Of a stretch of 12,550 nt of DNA, positions 5,013 to 11,953 are shown one piece after another. The translations under genes and the position numbers were made by a program. The notes under the pieces are model-generated. The model had not been told where the DNA came from, did not search any database, and was given only the letters and a program-made list of their open reading frames with translations. Source of the DNA: Deltaproteobacteria bacterium (GTDB taxonomy: Bacteria > Desulfobacterota > B13-G15); contig QMLK01000009.1 in assembly GCA_003646705.1 (NCBI GenBank), positions 1-12,550 of the forward strand. The letters are read 5' to 3'. How positions within the stretch are numbered: position 1 is the first letter of the stretch; each line of letters starts with the position of its first letter.

Positions 5013-7973
5013 TCACAGTCCCTTTCCGCAGATCTCCTTGGCCCTTCTGGCCACTTCCTCTTCAGCGGAGAGCCTAAGGGCCTTACGACATGCCTGTCGG
5101 GCCTTCTTCCCCTCCCCCCTCGCCTTGTAGATCTCGGCGGCGATGAGCAGCGCGAGGGCCCCCGCCTCCTTCTCCTCCGGGTAGAGGTAGAGGACCCTCA
5201 AGGCCTGTCCCAGGGCCTCCTCTTCTCTATCCTCCTTCATAAGGATGGAGGCCACCTTAAGTTCGCACCTGGCCTTAAGGCCTTCGGTGGGCGCCCTCGC
5301 GGCCGCCCGTTGGAAGGCCAAGAGGGCCTCCTCGGTCCTGCCCGCCTCGAGGAGCTTCTCCCCGAGCTTCACGAGGACCTTCCACGCGCCTCGCGCCTCC
5401 GGGAACCGCTCGAGGGCCCTCCGGAGCAACCCTACGGCCTCCCCCCCAAAGGCCTCGGCCGCCTTAAGGGCCCCCTGATAGGCGAAGTCCTCGGAGGCCT
5501 TCTCCACCAGCTCCCTGAGGTCCCGGAGGGCCAGATCCCTCTTGCCCTCGCTGAGACGGATCCTCCCCATCCTGTAGAGGGCCTTCCAACGGTAGGGGGG
5601 CCTCCTCACCTCAGCCAGAACGGACAGGGCTTCGGAGGTCTTGCCGGCCCCCTCGAGGAGGTGAGCCAGCTTTAACCTCGCCTCCTCCGCCCCAGGGCTG
5701 CTGGGGAAGGCCTCAAGGACCTTTCTGTAGCAGCCCTCCGCCTCCTTTCCCTCTCCCTTCCTCTCGTAGTACTCCCCCAGCAGGAGCAGGACGTTTATCG
5801 CCAAGGGGTGTTTGGGATAACGTCGGATGAGCTGGTCGCTCCATAGCCTGAACCTCTCCTCCTTGCCGGCGCTGTAGTAGGAGAGGATGATCCCCCAGTA
5901 GGCGTCGGGCACCGAGGGGTCCTCAGGCCAGCGGTTCTTCACCCGCAGGTATGCCAGCACCGCCCTATCGTACTCGCCGAGGTTGTACCTGCAGTCGCCC
6001 ACCTTTAGCCAGGCCTTGAGGGCCAAGGGATTATCGGGCCACCCTTCGGCTACCCTCAAGAAGCGGGCCTCCGCCTCCCTGAAGTGGCCGAGGCGCAACA
6101 GGCTCCAGCCCCACCAGAAGAGGGCCTTGGGGGAGAGGGGGTCTTGGGGGAAGGCCTCCAGGAACTCCCTGAAGAGGGAGGAGGCCTTCGAGAAGTCGTC
6201 CAACTTGTAGAGGCAGAGCCCCTCGTAGAAGAAGGACCTCTTCGAGAGGTCCTCTGGGAGGTCCTCTGATCTCCTCAAGGCCCGGAAGAGCCCCAGGGCC
6301 CTTCGGTACTCCTTGAGGTTGAAGAGGACCAAGGCCCTCAGGAACTCCCCCTCCGGCCCTCCAGCCCGTAGGGCCCAGTGCCCGGCCTCCACCCAGTGGC
6401 CCTCTCTGAAATGGTACCACCCCATGGAGAGGAGGGCCTTGCGGAAGAGCTCCGAACCTCGGGGGAGCCCTTGGAAGGAGGACCAGGCCTCCTTGGGCCT
6501 GTCCAGGTCTAAGAGCCCCTGGCCGAGGAAGAAGAGGCCCCTCTCCCTCAGGGGGCTATCAGGGGATACGATGCTCAGGAACTCCCTCCAAAGCCTTACG
6601 GCCTCGGCGGGCTTGCCTGCGTGATAGAGGGCCAGTCCCTCGTTCAGTAGGGCGTAGGCCCCAAGCTCCGGCCTCCCCTCCCTAGCCCGCTGGAAGCAGC
6701 CAGCGGCCTCGATCAACTCCCCCCTCCTCGAAAGGACCTCCCCCATGAGGAGGTAGGCCCTCTGGAGGAGGTCCTGTTGGGGGTACCTTTGGACGATCTG
6801 CCTCAGGGCCTCCAGGGCCTCCTCGTCCTCTCCCTCCGAGACCGAGAAGCGGGCCACCTCGTAAAGTCCCTCTCCTCCCCACGAGCTGGCCTCAGGGCCT
6901 GAGAGGAGCCGGGAGAGGGCCCCCTTTGCCTCTTCGACCCTTCCCAGGTTCAGGAGGGCCTTGATGAGGCCCCACATCACCGGTCCTCGCCACCTCCCCC
7001 GGGGGTAGCCCTTGAGGTACTGCTGGAAGGCCTTGACAGCCCCCTCTGGGTCGCCAGAGGCCCAAGAGGCCCATCCCTCGAGGAAGAGGGCCCCCTCGGT
7101 CAGGGGATGGGAGGGGTCCTCCTTGAGGAATGCACCGATGAGGCGGGCGGCCTCCTCATACCTGCCGAGGGAGAAGAGGCATAGGGCCCTGAGGTAGAGC
7201 CCCTCTGCCCTGAACCGCCCACCCTCCTTCAACAGAGGACCTGTGGCCCGGTAGGCCTCCTCGATGTGGCCCTGTAGCAGCTTGGCATAGGCCTCCGCCA
7301 GGTAGGAGTTCTCCACCAGGGGGCTCCTGGGGGTCGCCTCCCTCAACTTCCTCAGGGCCTCGAGGGCCTCCCCGTATCTGCCCCGCTCCATGAGGATCCA
7401 GGCCTCTGACTGAAGCGCATAGTCCTCATAGGGGCTGCCGGGATAATCCCTAGAGACCCTTCGGAAGTACTCTAAGGCCTCATCGCTCCTGCCCTCCTCT
7501 AAGGCTATCTCCCCCATCCAGTAAAGGGCCATGGAGGCGTAGAGGCTCTTGGGGTACCTCTGCAAAAGTTTATCGAAGGTCCTCCGCGCCCCGGCCCTGT
7601 CCCCCTTGGCGTAGAGGTAGAGCCCCCGCTTGTAGAGGGCCTCGATCCCTTTGATCACCTGGGCCACCGTTGCGGTCACGGCTGTCGAGTAGGCGCAGCC
7701 CGGCGACCGCACAGTGGGGGAGGGGCGCTCGAGGGTCTTCTCGGCCTCTTTGCCGAGCTCCCCCACCTCCAGAGGGGGCCTCTCGCGGTGGACCGTGGTG
7801 ATGAGGGTCGGCAAGGGCACCCGCCCCAGGGCCTCGGCCTTGAGGGTCTCCTCCCCCACTATCACCACGGGAGGAAGCTTCACCCTCAGCTCTTCTTCCT
7901 TGGGGCTTTCCGCTTGGGCCAGGGGGAGCAGAAGCGACAGGATACATCCTATAGAGAGGACGAACTTTTTCAC
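5013..7973 (-). CDS. Large exported TPR-repeat protein (about 24 repeats), first gene of the ExbB-ExbD-TonB operon
   Basis: The 986-residue protein starts at GTG with a signal peptide (MKKFVLSIGC ILSLLLPLAQA; likely cleavage after Ala21), so it is periplasmic or associated with the outer membrane. Residues 22-100 are low-complexity and Pro-rich, with a TonB-box-like LPPVVIVGEE (33-42). From about residue 110 to the end I count about 24 tetratricopeptide units of 33-36 residues, typified by LYKRGLYLYAKGDRAGARR (113-131) and ALYWMGEIALEEGRSDEAL (149-167), many ending in YP or P. TPR arrays form a superhelical protein-binding scaffold. Proteins of this type (YbgF/CpoB is a small relative in role) accompany Tol/Ton motors and can link them to peptidoglycan synthesis or outer-membrane assembly; that role is inferred. 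The GTG is 11 nt after GGGGGAG (7985-7991), and no other start is available upstream. Confidence 0.88.
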   Translation of the reverse strand: MKKFVLSIGCILSLLLPLAQAESPKEEELRVKLPPVVIVGEETLKAEALGRVPLPTLITTVHRERPPLEVGELGKEAEKTLERPSPTVRSPGCAYSTAVTATVAQVIKGIEALYKRGLYLYAKGDRAGARRTFDKLLQRYPKSLYASMALYWMGEIALEEGRSDEALEYFRRVSRDYPGSPYEDYALQSEAWILMERGRYGEALEALRKLREATPRSPLVENSYLAEAYAKLLQGHIEEAYRATGPLLKEGGRFRAEGLYLRALCLFSLGRYEEAARLIGAFLKEDPSHPLTEGALFLEGWASWASGDPEGAVKAFQQYLKGYPRGRWRGPVMWGLIKALLNLGRVEEAKGALSRLLSGPEASSWGGEGLYEVARFSVSEGEDEEALEALRQIVQRYPQQDLLQRAYLLMGEVLSRRGELIEAAGCFQRAREGRPELGAYALLNEGLALYHAGKPAEAVRLWREFLSIVSPDSPLRERGLFFLGQGLLDLDRPKEAWSSFQGLPRGSELFRKALLSMGWYHFREGHWVEAGHWALRAGGPEGEFLRALVLFNLKEYRRALGLFRALRRSEDLPEDLSKRSFFYEGLCLYKLDDFSKASSLFREFLEAFPQDPLSPKALFWWGWSLLRLGHFREAEARFLRVAEGWPDNPLALKAWLKVGDCRYNLGEYDRAVLAYLRVKNRWPEDPSVPDAYWGIILSYYSAGKEERFRLWSDQLIRRYPKHPLAINVLLLLGEYYERKGEGKEAEGCYRKVLEAFPSSPGAEEARLKLAHLLEGAGKTSEALSVLAEVRRPPYRWKALYRMGRIRLSEGKRDLALRDLRELVEKASEDFAYQGALKAAEAFGGEAVGLLRRALERFPEARGAWKVLVKLGEKLLEAGRTEEALLAFQRAAARAPTEGLKARCELKVASILMKEDREEEALGQALRVLYLYPEEKEAGALALLIAAEIYKARGEGKKARQACRKALRLSAEEEVARRAKEICGKGL

Positions 7974-8015
7974 CTTTTGTTCAACTCCCCCTTGCGGGCT
8001 TTGGCTTGCGGTAAC

Positions 8016-8043
8016 CTTATCAAAAAGGGGTTTTTTGTGTCAA
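8016..8043 (-). promoter_or_regulatory. Sigma-70-like promoter for the TPR-exbB-exbD-tonB-ftsB operon
   Basis: On the minus strand TTGACA (8043-8038) matches the -35 consensus 6/6. A 16-bp spacer leads to GATAAG (8021-8016), which matches TATAAT at 4/6. A start site near 8008-8010 would leave a leader of about 35 nt before the GTG at 7973. The stop codon TGA of the solute-binding protein gene (8042-8040) lies inside the -35 box. The spacer holds an AT-rich dyad, CAAAAA (8021-8026) and TTTTTG (8032-8037) around GGGGT on the plus strand, which could be an operator or simply a bendable tract. Confidence 0.6.
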
Positions 8044-9632
8044 CGAAGGTACCTCTGGAGGTGCTTCGGCACCCACCAGCGGATGAAGTTGTAGGTGATC
8101 CCCGCCGGGGCCGGTTCTATCCCCCGGAAGCGAGCATGGATCACCGGCAGGGCGTAAGGGACGTAGAGGAAGGTGTAGGGCTGGTCCTCGGCCAGGATCT
8201 CCTGCAAGCGGAAGTAGAGCCTCCGACGCTTGGAGCGATCGAAGGTCCTCCTGGCCTCCACCAAGATCTCGTCCACCTCGGGGTTCCGGTAGGAGATGAA
8301 GTTGAGCTCCTTGGGGCCGGTCTTGGAGGAGTGCCAGATGTCGAACTGATCCGGGTCCACCCCCGTGGACCAGCCGAGGATCACGGCCTCGAAGCGCTTC
8401 TTGTCGATGTATTCGTTGATGAAGGAGGCCCACTCCAGCACCCTGATCTTCATCCGGATCCCCACCTGCTTCAAACGCCACTGGATGATTTCAGCGGTCT
8501 TGAGCCTCGAGGTGTTTCCCCAGTTGAGCAGCACCGTGAACTGGAAGGGCTGGCTGTCTTTGTCCAGGATGCCGTCCCCGTCGACATCGCGCCAGCCGGC
8601 CTCCTCGAGCAGCTGCCGGGCCCTTTTCGGATCATAGGGGTAGCGCTTCACATGGGGGTTGTAATACCAGGTGCCGGGCTTATAGGGCCCCGTGGCCACC
8701 ACACCCAGGCCGAAGAGCACGACCTTGACGATCTCCTCCTTGTCGATGGCGTAGCTCAAGGCCTGCCTCACCCGCTTGTCCCTGAAGAAGGGGTGGCGGA
8801 GGTTGTAACCGAGGTAGGTGTAGGCGAAGGGCAGATACTTGTACTTGCGGAACTCCCGCTGGAAGTCAGGGCTTGAGGTCTGACGGGTGTACTGAAGGGG
8901 TGTAAGGGTCATCCAATCGATGCTGCCCGCCTTCAGTTCCAAGAACATGGTGGCGGGGTCGGGCACGATCCTGTAGATGAAGCGGTCTATGTAGGGCCTG
9001 CCCTCGAAGTAGTCGGGGTTGGCCTCGAGGACGATCTTCTCACCGGTCTTCCACTCCTTGAACCTGTAAGGGCCCGTCCCGATGGGACGCCTCACCAAGG
9101 GGCTCTTGGTGAGGTCCTTGCCCTGCAGGAGGTGCTTGGGCAGCACCACCAGGTCGGTCCAGCTCGCCAGCCCAGGGGCGAAGGGCTCTCGATAGGTCAC
9201 CCGGAAGGTATAGCGGTCCAGGACCTCGGCCCGCTCCACCTCGAGGTAGTCCCCGGAGTAGGCGGTGGGGGTCTTGGGATCGGTGATGGTCTTGAAGCCG
9301 AACATCACGTCCTCGGCGGTGAACTCCACCCCGTCGTGCCACTTCACCCCTCGGCGCAAATAGAAGGTGATGGTGCGGCCGTCCGACGATATCTCCCATC
9401 GCTCTGCCAGGTCCCCCACCAGGTTGAGGTCCTTGTCGTACTTGACCAGTCCGTTGTAGATGAGGCCGCAGATCTCGTGTGATGCGCTGTCGGAGGCCAA
9501 CATGGGGATGAGGCTCGATGCATCGCCTATGGAGCCCACCACGATGGTGTCACCGTAACAGGGGGCCTCCTCTTGGGCGGTGGCGCAAAAGGGGGCGATG
9601 AGGATCAGCAGGAGGGCGAGCAGTACCATCAT
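8040..9632 (-). CDS. Extracellular solute-binding protein, family 5 (DppA/OppA/AppA-like)
   Basis: The 530-residue protein begins with a hydrophobic signal peptide (about 1-19, ATA before Gln20) that has no Lys or Arg in its n-region, which is unusual. Mature features are those of SBP_bac_5: GDTIVVGSIGDASSLIP, WEISSDGRTITFYLRRGVKW HDG, FTAEDVMFGFKTI, IGTGPYRFKEWKTGEKIVL, NPDYFEGRPYIDRFIYRI, RVRQALSYAIDKEEIV, DVDGDGILDKD and a C-terminal RRLYFRLQEILAEDQPYTFLY. The family delivers peptides, nickel or other solutes to an ABC permease, but no permease or ATPase gene is present here. The ATG overlaps the acyltransferase stop (ATGA), and ATGATG offers two adjacent starts. An in-frame TAG 8 codons upstream rules out a longer form. 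The ligand is unknown; the context suggests a possible lipid-related role. Confidence 0.88.
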   Translation of the reverse strand: MMVLLALLLILIAPFCATAQEEAPCYGDTIVVGSIGDASSLIPMLASDSASHEICGLIYNGLVKYDKDLNLVGDLAERWEISSDGRTITFYLRRGVKWHDGVEFTAEDVMFGFKTITDPKTPTAYSGDYLEVERAEVLDRYTFRVTYREPFAPGLASWTDLVVLPKHLLQGKDLTKSPLVRRPIGTGPYRFKEWKTGEKIVLEANPDYFEGRPYIDRFIYRIVPDPATMFLELKAGSIDWMTLTPLQYTRQTSSPDFQREFRKYKYLPFAYTYLGYNLRHPFFRDKRVRQALSYAIDKEEIVKVVLFGLGVVATGPYKPGTWYYNPHVKRYPYDPKRARQLLEEAGWRDVDGDGILDKDSQPFQFTVLLNWGNTSRLKTAEIIQWRLKQVGIRMKIRVLEWASFINEYIDKKRFEAVILGWSTGVDPDQFDIWHSSKTGPKELNFISYRNPEVDEILVEARRTFDRSKRRRLYFRLQEILAEDQPYTFLYVPYALPVIHARFRGIEPAPAGITYNFIRWWVPKHLQRYLR

Positions 9633-10732
9633 AGGGCTGTGCCGTAGATCCTATAGGTCTTGTACCTCCTGCCCCCCATGGCCTCGATCCCCTTCTGCAT
9701 CAGGTGGTTGTCCTCGAGGATCCAGGACATCTCCCCCCTCTTGTACCCGAGGCGGTATCCGCGCCTGAAGACCTCTACGTAGAGCAAGGTCTCTATCCCC
9801 CGACGCTGATAGGGGGGTCTCACCCCGAGCAGCAGGACCCTGAGTTCGTCGATCCTCCTCTTCCAATAGAGGGCCTTCAGCAACCCCAAAGGGCCGAGGC
9901 GGCCGTTCAGGTGTCTCAGGATCAGGTTGTAGTTGGGCAGGGCCAGGATGAAGCCCACCGCCTCCCCGTCCACCTCTGCGAAGAGGCCGAGGTCGGGGAC
10001 GAGGACCGCCTTGAGGGCCTTGGCCATGAAGACCACCTCGTCTTCGGACATGGGGACGAAGCCCCAATTCTTGGCCCAGGCCTCGTGGTAGATCCTCATA
10101 AACCGCCTTATCTCCCCCTCGACGTCCCCCTTCTCCACGGTCCTAACCCGGAGGCCGGGGGTCTTCTTGAGGGCCCAGGTGGCGATCCTCTGGATCCGCT
10201 CCGGTATGGTGCCGTCGCCTATGATCAGGTTGGCGTAGAGGTCCCTCGCCTTGTGGAGGCCGATGGCCTCCATCAGTTTCGGGTAATAAGGGGGGTTGTG
10301 GGGCATCATGATGTAGGGAGGGGTCGAGAACCCATCCACCAGCATCCCACATTCATAGTTGGTGGAGGGGTTCATGGGGCCTATCATCTCCTCCATCCCC
10401 ATCTCCCTTAAGGCCTCCTTGGCCCCCTCCATCAGGGCTCGTGCCACCTCGAGGTCGTCCATGGCCTCGAAGAAGCCGAAGTAGCCGACCTTCCTGCCGT
10501 GGTAGTCTATGAACCTGCGGTCCACGATGGCGGCCACCCTGCCCACCGCTTCTCCGTCCTTCATGGCCAGTAGAGGCAAGACGGTGGCGTGGCGGCAGAA
10601 GGGGTGTTTCCCCGTGAAGAAGGGGGCCACCTCCCTCAACAGAGGGGGGACCCAGAGGGGGTCATCCCTGTAGATCCTCCAGGGGAGCCTGAGGAAGGTC
10701 CTGAGTTGCCCCTTTCCCCTTACGGGCTTCAC
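9629..10732 (-). CDS. bcerS: GNAT-fold N-acyltransferase, bacterial ceramide synthase (bCerS)-like
   Basis: The 367-residue protein opens with FLRLPWRIYRDDPLWVPPL (13-31). It then has AVGRVAAIVDRR (62-73), the family signature GPMNPSTNYECGMLVDGF (118-135), and PHNPPYYPKLMEAIGL (144-159). The C-terminal half is a GNAT domain with AVGFILALPNYN and an acyl-CoA pyrophosphate-binding loop RPPYQRRGIETLL (305-317). This architecture and length match the family of YghO and of Caulobacter CC_1154 (bCerS), which transfers a fatty acyl group to the amine of the sphingoid base. A serine-palmitoyltransferase-like gene directly upstream and an SDR reductase beyond it support that role. The GTG start is 16 nt from the best ribosome binding site, and an in-frame AUC four codons upstream has better spacing. 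Another acyl acceptor is possible. Confidence 0.78.
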   Translation of the reverse strand: MKPVRGKGQLRTFLRLPWRIYRDDPLWVPPLLREVAPFFTGKHPFCRHATVLPLLAMKDGEAVGRVAAIVDRRFIDYHGRKVGYFGFFEAMDDLEVARALMEGAKEALREMGMEEMIGPMNPSTNYECGMLVDGFSTPPYIMMPHNPPYYPKLMEAIGLHKARDLYANLIIGDGTIPERIQRIATWALKKTPGLRVRTVEKGDVEGEIRRFMRIYHEAWAKNWGFVPMSEDEVVFMAKALKAVLVPDLGLFAEVDGEAVGFILALPNYNLILRHLNGRLGPLGLLKALYWKRRIDELRVLLLGVRPPYQRRGIETLLYVEVFRRGYRLGYKRGEMSWILEDNHLMQKGIEAMGGRRYKTYRIYGTAL

Positions 10733-10748
10733 CCTTACGGCGATGGCC

Positions 10749-10755
10749 CACCTCC
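10749..10755 (-). promoter_or_regulatory. Shine-Dalgarno site upstream of the N-acyltransferase (decides its start)
   Basis: GGAGGTG lies in the 27-nt gap after the serine-palmitoyltransferase stop. It is 16 nt from the GTG at 10732 but only 4 nt from an in-frame AUC at 10744-10742. No ATG, GTG or TTG lies in frame between the TAG at 10759-10757 and the GTG. Confidence 0.5.
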
Positions 10756-10759
10756 CCTA

Positions 10760-11941
10760 TTAGATGATGCCCAGTTCCCTTCCTGCGCGCTCGAAGGCCT
10801 CGAGCACCCGATCCAGTTGCTCGTCGGTGTGGGTGGCCATGAAGCTGGTCCTCAGCAGCTCCCTGCCGGGAGGGGTGGCTGGGGGGAGCACTGGGTTGAC
10901 GAAGACCCCGTATCGCTCCAGCAGCCCGCACATCTGGAAGGTCTTCAGCTGGTCCCCGATGATGATGGGTATGATGGGGGTGCAGCTTTCGCCCGTGTCG
11001 AACCCCAAGGCCTTGAAGCCCTCTTGCATCTTGCGGGTGTTCCTCCAGAGCCTCTCCCTGCGCTCCGGTTCCTCCATGATGACGTCCAGGGCCGCGCTGG
11101 CTGCAGCGGCCAAGGGAGGGGCGATGGCGGCCGAGAAGATCAGCGAACGGGCGAAGTGCTTGACGTAGTTGATCACCTCCTTGGGGCCCGCGATGAACCC
11201 CCCTATGGTGGCGAGGCTCTTGCTGTAGGTCCCCATGATGAGGTCCACCTCGTCCTCCACCCCGAAGTGCTCCGCGGTCCCCCTGCCCCCTTCGCCCAAG
11301 ACACCGATGCCGTGGGCGTCGTCCACCATCACCCGCGCCCCGTACCTCTTCGCCATGGCGATGATCTCCGGCAGGGGGGCGATGTCACCCTCCATGCTGA
11401 AGACCCCGTCCACGATGATCAGCTTGCCGGCCTCCTCGGGGACCTCCTTGAGGACCCGCTCCAGGTCCTGGGGGTCGTTGTGCTTGAAGCGCCTGACCTG
11501 CGTCATGGCCAGGCGGCAGCCGTCGATGATGGAGGCGTGGTCGTACTTGTCCAAGATGGCCACATCCCTCCTCCCCAGCAGGGCCGAGATGGTCCCGAGG
11601 TTCGTCTGGTAACCCGTGGCGAAGACCAAGGCCGCCTCCTTCCGGAAGAACCGGGCCAGCTTCTCCTCCAATTCCTCGATGATGTCGAGGTTCCCGTTGA
11701 GGAAGCGCGAACCGGCACAGCCCGTCCCGTACCTCTCTATGGCCGCCTTGGCCGCTTCCTTCACCTTGGGATGGTCGGTGAGGCCGAGGTAGTTGTTGGA
11801 GCCGGCCATGATGAGCTTACGGCCGTTCACCATCACCTCCGTCCCCTGGGCCGACTCTATCCGTCGGAAGAGGAAGTAGACTCCAGCCTCCTTCGCCTCC
11901 TCCACCTTCTTGAAGTTGAAACATCTATCGAAGATGTCCAT
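10760..11941 (-). CDS. spt: Serine palmitoyltransferase-like alpha-oxoamine synthase (PLP enzyme)
   Basis: The 393-residue protein is a fold-type I PLP enzyme. It has GSNNYLGL (47-54), [13 protein letters not shown] (71-83), [13 protein letters not shown] (131-143) with His135 to stack on [19 protein letters not shown] (206-221) with Asp207 and His210, and the Schiff-base Lys241 in [13 protein letters not shown] (237-249). The C-terminal [11 protein letters not shown] (362-372) supplies the conserved Arg364. The SKS-A-IGG context around the lysine and the ARSLIFSAA stretch are typical of bacterial serine palmitoyltransferases, not of BioF (GKGFG) or Kbl (GKALGG). It would condense L-serine with palmitoyl-CoA or acyl-ACP to give 3-ketosphinganine. 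Its neighbours support this. A strong AGGAGGGAGAGG ribosome binding site occupies the 12-nt gap after the upstream gene. Another alpha-oxoamine synthase activity remains possible. Confidence 0.82.
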   Translation of the reverse strand: MDIFDRCFNFKKVEEAKEAGVYFLFRRIESAQGTEVMVNGRKLIMAGSNNYLGLTDHPKVKEAAKAAIERYGTGCAGSRFLNGNLDIIEELEEKLARFFRKEAALVFATGYQTNLGTISALLGRRDVAILDKYDHASIIDGCRLAMTQVRRFKHNDPQDLERVLKEVPEEAGKLIIVDGVFSMEGDIAPLPEIIAMAKRYGARVMVDDAHGIGVLGEGGRGTAEHFGVEDEVDLIMGTYSKSLATIGGFIAGPKEVINYVKHFARSLIFSAAIAPPLAAAASAALDVIMEEPERRERLWRNTRKMQEGFKALGFDTGESCTPIIPIIIGDQLKTFQMCGLLERYGVFVNPVLPPATPPGRELLRTSFMATHTDEQLDRVLEAFERAGRELGII

Positions 11942-11953
11942 CCTCTCCCTCCT

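Noticed and set aside
8021..8037. CAAAAAGGGGTTTTTTG considered as an intrinsic terminator
   Set aside because: The stem would be almost entirely A-T pairs and too weak to terminate; it fits better as a promoter spacer or an operator dyad.
8044..8068. Hairpin (CGAAG/CTTCG with inner ACCT/AGGT) at the end of the solute-binding protein gene, considered as a terminator
   Set aside because: The stem is interrupted, lies in coding sequence, and is followed by TTGACAC rather than a T-run; the nearest T-tract is about 17 nt away.
7788..8876. Plus-strand open frame of 362 codons spanning the promoter region
   Set aside because: Antisense to the solute-binding protein and TPR genes; no known domain, and composition typical of an antisense frame.
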